A stretch of DNA of 64,000 bases, taken from Kaistella soli. GTDB taxonomy: Bacteria; Bacteroidota; Bacteroidia; Flavobacteriales; Weeksellaceae. The notes beneath the pieces are model-generated. The model was given only the letters and a program-made list of their open reading frames with translations, did not search any database and had not been told where the DNA came from. Shown in pieces: positions 42,988 to 51,208 of the stretch (its first letter is position 1; every line of letters begins with the position of its first letter). The stretch lies in assembly GCF_019038595.1 (NCBI RefSeq), contig NZ_JAHOPF010000001.1, positions 496,001-560,000 of the forward strand, given 5' to 3'. Both the position numbers and the translations under genes were made by a program.

Positions 42988-43842
42988 ATGAAACTTCAGA
43001 CCGCCAGTGATCAGCACGCTTTTTTTTCCATCAACTGTTATGGGAAACTCATTGATTTGTCTTCACCGAAAATCATGGGAATCCTTAATCTGACGCCCGA
43101 CTCTTTTTCCGATGGCGGAAAGCATAATGAAGAAAAGAAAGCATTAATTCACGCAGAAAATATGTTGAGGAGCGGTGCCGAGATCATCGATATTGGGCCA
43201 CAGTCAACAAGACCAAATGCTGAGTTTTTACCTGCGGAAGAGGAAATTTCAAGAATTGGAAATATGATTTCTCTTATTAAAAAGGAATTTCCGGAAGCAT
43301 TGATTTCTCTTGATACTTTTTATTCAGAAGTGGTAAGATTTGGTTTTAACGAAGGTTTGGATATTGTGAATGACATTTCGGGCGGAATGTTTGATGACAA
43401 AATGTTTGAAACCGTTGCTGAAACCGGATTACCTTATATTTTAATGCACGTAAATCCAACCTACGAATCAATGCATGAAAAACTGATTGATGACGATATC
43501 ATTCTGAATATCAACCGGTATTTTTCTGAAAAGATGGGGGAGTTAAAAAAAGCCGGAGTGAAAGATGTTATTCTGGATCCTGGTTTTGGATTTGGGAAAA
43601 CGGTGGAACAGCAGCATCAGATGATTGATGAACTGGATCATATCGGTTTTGGTAAATATCCTTTACTGGTAGGGATTTCAAGGAAGTCTTTTATATACAA
43701 ACCTTTAGGAAAACAACCTTCCGACATTAATCCGGAAACGCAAAGGCTTCATCTCAGGCTTCTGGAGAAAGGAGCGAAGATTCTCCGTGTCCACGATGTT
43801 GCAGAAGCAAAGAAAACGGTTGATTTATTTCTGAACAGTTAA
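42988..43842 (+). CDS. folP: Dihydropteroate synthase
   Basis: A 284-residue TIM-barrel enzyme of folate synthesis and the target of sulfonamides. Motifs are IMGILNLTPDSFSDGGKHNE, EIIDIGPQSTRPN, DIVNDISGGMFD, DVILDPGFGFGKT and LVGISRKSFIYKPLG. The start at 42988 fits the promoter; 20 extra codons upstream contain no conserved sequence. Its stop overlaps that of the convergent small gene in TTAA. Confidence 0.95.
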   Translation: MKLQTASDQHAFFSINCYGKLIDLSSPKIMGILNLTPDSFSDGGKHNEEKKALIHAENMLRSGAEIIDIGPQSTRPNAEFLPAEEEISRIGNMISLIKKEFPEALISLDTFYSEVVRFGFNEGLDIVNDISGGMFDDKMFETVAETGLPYILMHVNPTYESMHEKLIDDDIILNINRYFSEKMGELKKAGVKDVILDPGFGFGKTVEQQHQMIDELDHIGFGKYPLLVGISRKSFIYKPLGKQPSDINPETQRLHLRLLEKGAKILRVHDVAEAKKTVDLFLNS

Positions 43843-44075
43843 TTCATCCCTGAAAGTTTTTCTGAATATTCTTTGGCAAACTGTTCGCGATCTTTATTGA
43901 GCTGATGAAGGTTTACAGGTAAGATATAATTGAACAGAATTTTTTCTTCATCATCTAAAAAGATCAGTTCTTTCTCTTCGCCGTCAATCATCTGCGCGAA
44001 TATTTCCCACATCGAAGTGTCTTTCATTTTCAGTAATTCAAAAAATTGGGATGCTTTGATCTGTATGATTTTCAT
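43839..44075 (-). CDS. Small hypothetical protein (78 aa)
   Basis: A 78-residue acidic protein, from MKIIQIKASQFFELLKMKDT through WEIFAQMIDGEEKELIFLDD to SEKLSGMN. The chosen start excludes an in-frame extension that runs through a palindromic DNA repeat upstream and looks non-coding. No family is recognised. It is convergent with folP, with both stops sharing TTAA. Confidence 0.55.
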   Translation of the reverse strand: MKIIQIKASQFFELLKMKDTSMWEIFAQMIDGEEKELIFLDDEEKILFNYILPVNLHQLNKDREQFAKEYSEKLSGMN

Positions 44076-44119
44076 TGATATCTCTGTTTTAATTTTTGCA
44101 AAAATAGTGTTTTGTGCCG

Positions 44120-44252
44120 GTTCCCGCGTAAGCGATGTGAGAGGAATCCTTTTTGGGATTGGCGGCGGCTTCGCCGTCGCCAATCCCAAAAAGATTGTAA
44201 CGGACGTAGCGACCCGCGCACTGGGAAAGCTGTGGCGAGGGATACGCCCCAA
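44120..44252. repeat. GC-rich palindromic intergenic repeat (copy C)
   Basis: A 21-bp near-perfect stem (44149-44169 with 44173-44193, one G-U, loop TTC) of sequence CTTTTTGGGATTGGCGG... flanked by CCCGCGTAAGCG on the left and ACCCGCGCACTG and GGGATACGCCCC on the right. The layout (CTTTTT-hairpin-AAAAAGATTGTAACGGA) matches repeats I recall from flavobacterial genomes and is related to, but not the same as, copies A and B. Confidence 0.65.
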
Positions 44253-46706
44253 TTAAAATCCTAAAAAATTAAGTTTCAGCTGGATGGCAAAATTTTCTTT
44301 AAACGGCAGCGTAGAGTAGTGCCCAACTCTGTAGAAAAACCCCAGATTGAAAGGTGTTCCCATGAAGTTATTGCTTTCAAGACCAATCTCCTGATAAAGG
44401 TGATCAAGTTTCTGAAACTCAAAATTGTGATATTCAGGATTCTTCATATCGCCGGTAATTCCGCGGTAAACCACGTCGAAACTCGAAATGTTTTTCCCGA
44501 ATGTTTTGAAATACCAGGGAATCCTGTGGGTAAAATAATAGCCCACAAATTTGTCGTTGTAGTATTTTCCGCCTTCCATCGTGGCAAAACCCAGGAAAGA
44601 TGTCAGGTTAAAATTAAAACTGTCTTTTCCGCTTCCTAAGCCATTCATCGCAAAATGGTGCCAAACAGGAGCTTCACCGGAAATCAAACCTCCATAAACG
44701 CGGATTCCCGTTACGCCGGCTTTAGTTTTAAAGTTGTGCTGCGCCAAAATATCGAAGCGGCTGTAATTAAGGTCTCCGCCAAATGTTTTAAGACCCTGTT
44801 CGTAATTTAGGTAAAATTCAGGGAAACTCTGTTCATAGGTAAACTTTCCTGAGGGCGTCATGATGTTTTTCGATTTCGGAGCGTATTTCAGGGTCAGCAG
44901 GGAGGCGAAATTTTCAAACTTTGGACCGCGGTTCATAAAATCATACCCGAAAGTGGCTTCTTCATTGTCTTTTTTTGCGGAAACATTTAATGTTAAAGCG
45001 TTGCTTAAATCATTCTCGAAAGAAAGTTTAAAACCGTCGTGTCGGTAAAACCTGTCGTTTTTCAAATCAATCCCGGAATTCATGATTTTCATTTTGAAGT
45101 TCCATAAATTTTCATTGAAGCGTCCTGCAGCAACTACATCATTATAATATTCGGCCCGGAAAAATGAGTTTTTTTCAAGCGTAGTTTTTACGTCAATTCC
45201 AACGCCGTATTTCCAGGTTTCGTCTTTGAAACCATAGGCAAGATAGGCGTCAGGGGAAATATATTTGTTAAATCTTTCATTAAGCTTTCCGGCGAGTCCC
45301 AAGCGGAAGCCCTCAAATTTATTGTACTTGAGAATTTGCGAGGCATCAAAATCTACTTTTCCGATGCGTATTTTCCCTTTGATTAAACCGGTAAATGCAT
45401 TTAATTTCTGGTCGAGTTTATATTTTTTTCCAACGCTGTCAATTTTTTCGTAGGTCATTTTTTCACGTGCTGTCAGGGAATCAGTCCTGAAGCGATCCAG
45501 CGTTGTTCCGTCAGCATTCTGCACATCCATCGTGTATCCTGAAAAGTCTTTTCTCTTTTCTTCAATAGGAGTTTTAAAATCGAAATAATCCGCGATTACA
45601 AAGACATAGTTTCCGAATTTCTGTTTGTCTTTATTTTCTGCTTTTTCACCTGCTTTTTCACCTGTTTTTTCATCGGTTTTTTTGGAATCAAAAACAGTGG
45701 AACCCATTTTTACCTTGTAATTTTCCTTACTCAGAAACCATTTGTTATTTATCGGTTTCCAGATGCTGGTGATGGTACCTTCGCTTTTTTTCTTGCTGTT
45801 GCTTTCGATTTTTTTCAGACCGAAAGTTTCAGTGTCCACATAAATATAACCGTTGTATTTTCTTTTATCAATAGGCTTTTTGTAATCAACCTGACGGAAA
45901 CGGATCACATAATTTTTTCTGCCCTCGATTTCAATGGTATCGGTTAAAAAGAATCGGTAAAGCGTACGGTTTTCTTCACGGATTTCCCTTGGGATGCGGT
46001 TTCTGTTGGATCGCAGCGTCATCATTTCATAAATCGGCTGTTTCAGTCCGGAAACCCGGTTGTCCAGAACCGTTATCTTTTCGCCGTATTTTTTCGAAAA
46101 TAAAAATTCGGAAGCTCTCTCCCACAGAAAAAGTTTACTCGAGCCCATCAGTTTCATGACATTCACACTTTCAATTGAATCTTTCCGCTCTTCTTTTGAC
46201 TGTACCTTTTCCGGAAGACGTTTTAAAGAATCAATTCTTTTTTCGAGGTAGTGGTTGTAGTTTTTAATACTGTCTTCATCGATATCCAGAGAGATTTTTT
46301 CATAAGATTTAAAAGAGTAGGAATCGAGGCTTTGTGGGGAGTTCTTTTGGTAATTATCGTTTACTTTCTGCAGAATCTGCAGTGCGCGGGGATCACTTTT
46401 GTCGTTGATCACCACTGTTTCGATAGACTGCGTTTTGGGATCGGCTTTTGAAAGTGCAAGTTCCATCACTTTATCCACCACGGCGTCATCGTCGTAATAT
46501 CCTGCCGCTTTCACGGTTACTTTTTTACATTTTGTTCTGAATTCAAGAACGCCGCCAGCATTGGTTTTTCCTAAATTATTACTGTTACAGAAAACCGACG
46601 CATTCGAAAGCGGAGTTCCTTCTCCTGCTCTGAGAACGGTGATTTTTGACTGCCCGAAAATATTCAGAAAAATGAAAGAAAAGAGTAGCGCCGACAGTTT
46701 ATTCAT
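44253..46706 (-). CDS. DUF5686-family outer-membrane protein with carboxypeptidase-like N-domain
   Basis: An 817-residue protein. A signal peptide (LSALLFSFIFLNIFGQ) is followed by a carboxypeptidase-regulatory-like beta domain (SNASVFCNSNNLGKTNAGG...GYYDDDAV). A central charged region with KKTDEKTGEKAGEKAENKDK is next, then a C-terminal half with barrel-like strands ending FAIQLKLNFLGF. The family is typical of Bacteroidetes and its role is unknown. The start at 46706 (MNKLSALL) is preferred because the signal peptide begins there. The stop codon abuts repeat copy C. Confidence 0.8.
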   Translation of the reverse strand: MNKLSALLFSFIFLNIFGQSKITVLRAGEGTPLSNASVFCNSNNLGKTNAGGVLEFRTKCKKVTVKAAGYYDDDAVVDKVMELALSKADPKTQSIETVVINDKSDPRALQILQKVNDNYQKNSPQSLDSYSFKSYEKISLDIDEDSIKNYNHYLEKRIDSLKRLPEKVQSKEERKDSIESVNVMKLMGSSKLFLWERASEFLFSKKYGEKITVLDNRVSGLKQPIYEMMTLRSNRNRIPREIREENRTLYRFFLTDTIEIEGRKNYVIRFRQVDYKKPIDKRKYNGYIYVDTETFGLKKIESNSKKKSEGTITSIWKPINNKWFLSKENYKVKMGSTVFDSKKTDEKTGEKAGEKAENKDKQKFGNYVFVIADYFDFKTPIEEKRKDFSGYTMDVQNADGTTLDRFRTDSLTAREKMTYEKIDSVGKKYKLDQKLNAFTGLIKGKIRIGKVDFDASQILKYNKFEGFRLGLAGKLNERFNKYISPDAYLAYGFKDETWKYGVGIDVKTTLEKNSFFRAEYYNDVVAAGRFNENLWNFKMKIMNSGIDLKNDRFYRHDGFKLSFENDLSNALTLNVSAKKDNEEATFGYDFMNRGPKFENFASLLTLKYAPKSKNIMTPSGKFTYEQSFPEFYLNYEQGLKTFGGDLNYSRFDILAQHNFKTKAGVTGIRVYGGLISGEAPVWHHFAMNGLGSGKDSFNFNLTSFLGFATMEGGKYYNDKFVGYYFTHRIPWYFKTFGKNISSFDVVYRGITGDMKNPEYHNFEFQKLDHLYQEIGLESNNFMGTPFNLGFFYRVGHYSTLPFKENFAIQLKLNFLGF

Positions 46707-46803
46707 AGCAACAAAAGTATTCAAAAATATCTGAATCTTACTTGTCCGTCGAAAAATATTGAATGTATGAAAGTGATTCTGAAGGTGTTTCTGATTAAAT
46801 AAA

Positions 46804-48894
46804 TCAGGAAATCCGTCCCCATTTATTCTTCCCTTTGTATTGTTTCACGTAATAGTTTCTTAAACTTAAATGTTCCGGATGTTCCAAATGGGCATCTTTT
46901 TTTAATAAATATTCTACTGCAGATTTTGCGGCTTTAATGATTTTTCCGTCGCTTACCAGATCAAGTTTTTTGAAATCAACGACACCGCTCTGTTGAGTTC
47001 CCAAAATATCACCGGGACCGCGAAGCTGCATATCAACTTCGGAAATTTTAAATCCGTCATTGGTTTCGGTCATGGTTTTAATCCTCGTTCTGCTTTCTTT
47101 GCTGAGTTTATCTGAAGTCATTAAAATACAGTAGCTCTGTTCCGCGCCGCGTCCAACTCTTCCGCGGAGCTGATGAAGCTGTGATAACCCGAATCTTTCC
47201 GCACTTTCGATAATCATTACGGAAGCATTCGGAACGTTTACACCCACTTCGATCACGGTGGTTGCGACCATAATTTCCGCTTTTCCCGACGCAAAATACT
47301 GCATCGCGGCATCTTTTTCAGCAGGTTTCATTCTTCCGTGCAGCATAGTGACGTTTTTTCCTTCAAAAAACTCAACAATATGGTCGAAATTTTCCATTAA
47401 ATTCTTGTAATCCAGCGTTTCAGATTCTTCAATTAACGGATAGACAAAATAAACCTGACGGCCTTTTTCAATTTCGTCTCTCGCAAACCTGAACACAGAA
47501 AGCCGGTCTTTTTCCCTTCTGTGGGCGGTAATAATTGGTTTCCTTCCCACAGGCATTTCGTCGATAACTGAAACGTCCAGATCGCTGTAAAAACTCATTG
47601 CCAAAGTTCGGGGGATCGGAGTAGCGGTCATGACTAAAATATGAGGAGGAACCTTGTTTTTTGCCCAAAGTTTCGCGCGCTGAGCCACGCCAAAACGGTG
47701 CTGTTCATCAATAATTGCCAGTCCGAGGTTTTTAAACCGGACGATGTCTTCCAAAACCGCATGCGTTCCCACCAAAATTGAAAGTTCCCCGTTCAGCAGT
47801 TCTTCATGAATGATTTTCCTTTCTGAAGTTTTGGTGGAACCGGTTAAAATGCGGACTTTAATATTGGTGTTTATCAACAGTTCATTAATTGAATTGAAAT
47901 GCTGCTGCGCCAGAATTTCCGTCGGAGCCATCATACAGCTCTGAAAACCGTTGTCCATCGCAATCAGCATCGCAAGAAGCGCGACCATCGTTTTCCCTGA
48001 ACCTACGTCGCCCTGAAGAAGCCTGTTCATCTGTATGGGTTTCTTCATGTCGGTACGGATTTCTTTTAAAACCCGTTTTTGTGCATTGGTAAGGTCAAAA
48101 GGAAGTGCATTTTCATAAAAACCTTTGAAGTTTTCACCGATTTTAGGAAAAGGATTTCCAACTACAGAGGTATTCTGATGCTGCTTTTTCAAACCGTAAC
48201 CCAACTGAAAGAAAAATGCTTCTTCAAACTTTAACCTTCTGTTCGCGTGCTCGAAATGGTTGAAATCTTTAGGAAAATGAATGTGATAAAATGCGGGAAT
48301 TCTTCCGATTAATTTTAAGCTTTTCATTAAAGCGTCGGGCATATTTTCCTCCATTAATGAAGGCAAATTGATGGTGATTTCTGAGAGAACCGTTTGAAAA
48401 AATTTATTATTAATTCCTCTTTTGGAGAGTTTTTCACTTCCCGGATAAATAGGAAGAAGCGAGCCTGAAAGTGCTTTTTTTTCGTCAATCTCAATTTCCG
48501 GATGCGGCATTGAAAAGTTTCCGTTAAACAGATTGATTCTCCCGAAAATAAAGATTTCCCGGTTGAGAGGAATCTGCTCTTTCAGCCATTTGGAATAGCG
48601 GAACCAAACGAGTTCTAAAGTCCCGGTCTCATCTCTGAACTTGGCAGACATCCTTTTCTGTCCGTTTCCGTAGCCAATTTCCTGGATGTCGGTAATTTTG
48701 CCTTTAAGCTGGATTTCAGCATCTGGTTCTTCTGTCAAGCCGCCTATCTTATGAATTTTACTTTTATCAATATACCGTAAAGGGTAAAAAGTAAGAAAAT
48801 CTTCTACCGTCGCTATTCCCAATACATTTCTAATGAATTTGGCGCGTTCAGGACCGATTCCTTTTAAGAATTCTATGGAGGTTTCTAAAGTGAT
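46804..48894 (-). CDS. recG: ATP-dependent DNA helicase RecG (apparent ATC start)
   Basis: A helicase that remodels stalled forks and Holliday junctions. Walker A is LLQGDVGSGKTMVALLAML, the DExH motif is IIDEQHRFGVAQRAK, and further motifs are VMTATPIPRTLAM, TVIEVGVNVPNA, QLRGRVGRG. The OB-fold wedge is near residues 60-150. The first in-frame ATG/GTG/TTG start is TTG at 48822, which would cut the conserved N-terminus. The codons upstream to 48894 read ITLETSIEFLKGIGPERAKF, the normal start of this family (MTLET...), but the first codon is ATC, and an in-frame TGA precedes it by three codons. A 696-residue protein is therefore likely, starting at ATC or another near-cognate codon. Confidence 0.85.
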   Translation of the reverse strand: MTLETSIEFLKGIGPERAKFIRNVLGIATVEDFLTFYPLRYIDKSKIHKIGGLTEEPDAEIQLKGKITDIQEIGYGNGQKRMSAKFRDETGTLELVWFRYSKWLKEQIPLNREIFIFGRINLFNGNFSMPHPEIEIDEKKALSGSLLPIYPGSEKLSKRGINNKFFQTVLSEITINLPSLMEENMPDALMKSLKLIGRIPAFYHIHFPKDFNHFEHANRRLKFEEAFFFQLGYGLKKQHQNTSVVGNPFPKIGENFKGFYENALPFDLTNAQKRVLKEIRTDMKKPIQMNRLLQGDVGSGKTMVALLAMLIAMDNGFQSCMMAPTEILAQQHFNSINELLINTNIKVRILTGSTKTSERKIIHEELLNGELSILVGTHAVLEDIVRFKNLGLAIIDEQHRFGVAQRAKLWAKNKVPPHILVMTATPIPRTLAMSFYSDLDVSVIDEMPVGRKPIITAHRREKDRLSVFRFARDEIEKGRQVYFVYPLIEESETLDYKNLMENFDHIVEFFEGKNVTMLHGRMKPAEKDAAMQYFASGKAEIMVATTVIEVGVNVPNASVMIIESAERFGLSQLHQLRGRVGRGAEQSYCILMTSDKLSKESRTRIKTMTETNDGFKISEVDMQLRGPGDILGTQQSGVVDFKKLDLVSDGKIIKAAKSAVEYLLKKDAHLEHPEHLSLRNYYVKQYKGKNKWGRIS

Positions 48895-48931
48895 TTTCGT
48901 TCAGATAAGATGCGGACGAATTTCGGGAAAA

Positions 48932-48964
48932 TAAAAAAGACTTCCAAAATTAATTTGAAAGTCT
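48932..48964 (-). terminator. Terminator of the thioredoxin-like gene
   Basis: AGACTT/AAGTCT plus CAAA/TTTG with one mismatch between and loop ATTAA; on the minus strand it is followed by a T-run. It lies just before recG. Confidence 0.65.
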
Positions 48965-48993
48965 GAGTTTTTAATTAAATATAAATTTAAGAA

Positions 48994-49527
48994 CTAATCT
49001 TTTATACCGGATTTAAATTTTTTCTGATAGTTTTCCCATTGTTCGCGGGTGTCTATCTTTTTATAGTCATCGTTCGCAATAAACGGAATATAAGGCTCCA
49101 GTTCCCGGGCTGTAAGTGCGCCCTGCAGAATGGTGATCGGCATACTTTGTTCATCCAAGAAAACGGTTGTAGGCACGGCATTGACGTTCATAAAACTGGT
49201 GAATTCGTGCATGGAATTTTTTCTTTTTCCTGCTTCAAATCCGGGATTGGAAAATGTTCTTCCGAAAAGGGTAATGCTTTCTTTACCTTCCGCATTGAAT
49301 TTTACGGGATAATAATTTTCATTCAGATATTTTGCGATTACAGGATGGTTGTAGGTGTTTTTTTCCATGATTTTGCACGGTCCGCACCAGTCTGCGTAGA
49401 AATCGATCAGAATCTTTCTAGGTTGGTTTTTCTGCGCTTCCACAGCCTGTTCCAAAGTCATCCACTTTACTTGCGAATACGCAAAAGAAATTATTAAAAG
49501 AAAAAATAAGTACGTGATTTTTTTCAT
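48994..49527 (-). CDS. Secreted thioredoxin-fold protein
   Basis: A 177-residue exported protein with signal peptide ITYLFFLLIISFAYSQ and a thioredoxin domain whose active site is DFYADWCGPCKIMEKN. The later cis-Pro lies in VNAVPTTVFLDEQ. An oxidoreductase or disulfide-handling role in the periplasm is likely. It has its own terminator. Confidence 0.88.
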   Translation of the reverse strand: MKKITYLFFLLIISFAYSQVKWMTLEQAVEAQKNQPRKILIDFYADWCGPCKIMEKNTYNHPVIAKYLNENYYPVKFNAEGKESITLFGRTFSNPGFEAGKRKNSMHEFTSFMNVNAVPTTVFLDEQSMPITILQGALTARELEPYIPFIANDDYKKIDTREQWENYQKKFKSGIKD

Positions 49528-49565
49528 CAGTGGTTTGATTACAAAAAAAGGTTTTTGTTAAACGG

Positions 49566-51077
49566 TTATCTTACTTCCTGCATCAGTTTTTTCACCAATG
49601 GAGAAATGATAATTAAAAGCACCCCGGCGATTAAAGCATAAATCCCTAATTGTTTATAACCTTCAGTATAGGTAACGAATTTATCCATATTTGAGGCGCC
49701 TTCATCTGCGGTGGCCATGTTTGCACCGATAATTCCCGCAACATACTGTCCGTAAGCTGAAGCGAGAAACCACATTCCCATCATCATTCCCTGTAATTTT
49801 TCAGTGGAAAGTTTAGTCATAATAGAGAGGCCGATCGGTGAAAGACAAAGCTCCCCAAATGTGATGACCAATAATGCGATGGTAAAAATATTAAGTGAAG
49901 TTATACCTTGTAAATCTGCAAAAAACCTTGTTGCAAACAATACATAATATCCTAAACCAAGGAAAATAAATCCTAAACCGAATTTAATTAAAGTGTTCGG
50001 CTCCAGTTTTCTTTTGCTCAGCCAAATCCAGAATAAACCGACAAGAGGAGCAAGGAAAATGATGAAAAAAGCACCGCCTGAATTGTTAACGCCATTTGGA
50101 TCCAGTCCCAGTAAGTCTTTATTCAAGTTATTGGCAGCGAAAATACTTAATGAACCTCCAGACTGCTCATAAATTCCCCAGAAAATAATAGAGAAAATAA
50201 TGAAAACCAAAGCAGCCCACAATTTTTTTCTTTCTGCGGAAGTCACTTTTGTCATTTCATAGAAAAGATAGAGCAGCGTTGCAGGACCTACGACATACAT
50301 GAACAAATCGGTGTATTCCGGTACAGAAACCATTGTCATAATGAGCGGAACAAAGATCAGGGATAATATATAAACTCCGTATTCTTTCCATTTTTCCAGT
50401 GGAACTGCAGTTCCGTCAGATAATATTTTTAAAGGCTGAAGACCAATGGGTCCCAGTCTTCTTTGGGTGAATATAAAGTTAATTAAGCTGATTACCATTA
50501 CGATAGCCGCTAAACCAAAAGCGACATTCCAGCGTTTGTCTTCAGGAATAAAGTTTGACAGCATTTCACCTTTCCCGATTGCGATACAGAGATAACCGCC
50601 GAGAAGCGCTCCTAAATTAATTCCTGCATAGAACAGCGAAAAACCTGCATCGGTACGTGAATCTCCGGATTTGTAAAGTTTGCCCACCATCGTGGAGATA
50701 TTCGGTTTAAAAAAACCTGTTCCTACAACGGTAAAGGAAATACCGAGGAAGAAAAAATCATGAGGATTGGTAGCTAAAATTAAACTCCCGACAATCATCA
50801 GTAATCCTCCCCAAAACAGTGATTTTCTGAATCCTAAAATTTTATCGGCAAAAAGTCCGCCGACAAAGGTAAAAGCATATACAAATGCCTGTGTGGCTCC
50901 ATACTGAAGATTGGCCTGCTGGTCGCCGAATTTCAATTGGGAAATCATGAAGAAAACGAGCATTCCTCGCATTCCGTAGAAACAGAAACGTTCCCACATT
51001 TCGGAGAAAAAGAGTGACCATATCTGCTTTGGATATTTACCTTTAAAATCCTGTATTTGTTCGAGAGTTAAGTTCAT
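49566..51077 (-). CDS. POT-family proton/peptide transporter (copy 1)
   Basis: A 503-residue major-facilitator transporter for di- and tripeptides with 12 to 14 membrane helices. The ExxERFxYY-type motif is SEMWERFCFYGMRGMLVFF (FCFYG in place of FSYYG). The family second signature is GTGFFKPNISTMVGKLY with AGINLGALLGGYL, followed by FGELCLSPIGLSIMTKL. It is the last of three tandem POT genes on this strand, separated from copy 2 by a terminator. Confidence 0.92.
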   Translation of the reverse strand: MNLTLEQIQDFKGKYPKQIWSLFFSEMWERFCFYGMRGMLVFFMISQLKFGDQQANLQYGATQAFVYAFTFVGGLFADKILGFRKSLFWGGLLMIVGSLILATNPHDFFFLGISFTVVGTGFFKPNISTMVGKLYKSGDSRTDAGFSLFYAGINLGALLGGYLCIAIGKGEMLSNFIPEDKRWNVAFGLAAIVMVISLINFIFTQRRLGPIGLQPLKILSDGTAVPLEKWKEYGVYILSLIFVPLIMTMVSVPEYTDLFMYVVGPATLLYLFYEMTKVTSAERKKLWAALVFIIFSIIFWGIYEQSGGSLSIFAANNLNKDLLGLDPNGVNNSGGAFFIIFLAPLVGLFWIWLSKRKLEPNTLIKFGLGFIFLGLGYYVLFATRFFADLQGITSLNIFTIALLVITFGELCLSPIGLSIMTKLSTEKLQGMMMGMWFLASAYGQYVAGIIGANMATADEGASNMDKFVTYTEGYKQLGIYALIAGVLLIIISPLVKKLMQEVR

Positions 51078-51158
51078 AATGAATTTAATGAAGATGATTT
51101 AACAGTTGTTTTACGGGGAAATTCTTCGTTTTCCCACCGATTGCATTTACGAAAATAG

Positions 51159-51186
51159 AAAAAACCACCGAATAATCGGTGGTTTT
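51159..51186 (-). terminator. Terminator after POT copy 2
   Basis: On the minus strand an 11-bp stem (51161-51171 with 51176-51186), loop of four bases, then six T. Confidence 0.88.
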
Positions 51187-51208
51187 ATTCCAATATATGT
51201 TACACAGA

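Noticed and set aside
44073-44252. An in-frame extension of the 78-aa gene to about 137 residues
   Set aside because: The extra part reads straight through the palindromic repeat and has low-complexity Pro/Ala/Arg sequence without family features; ATG 44075 gives a normal protein start.
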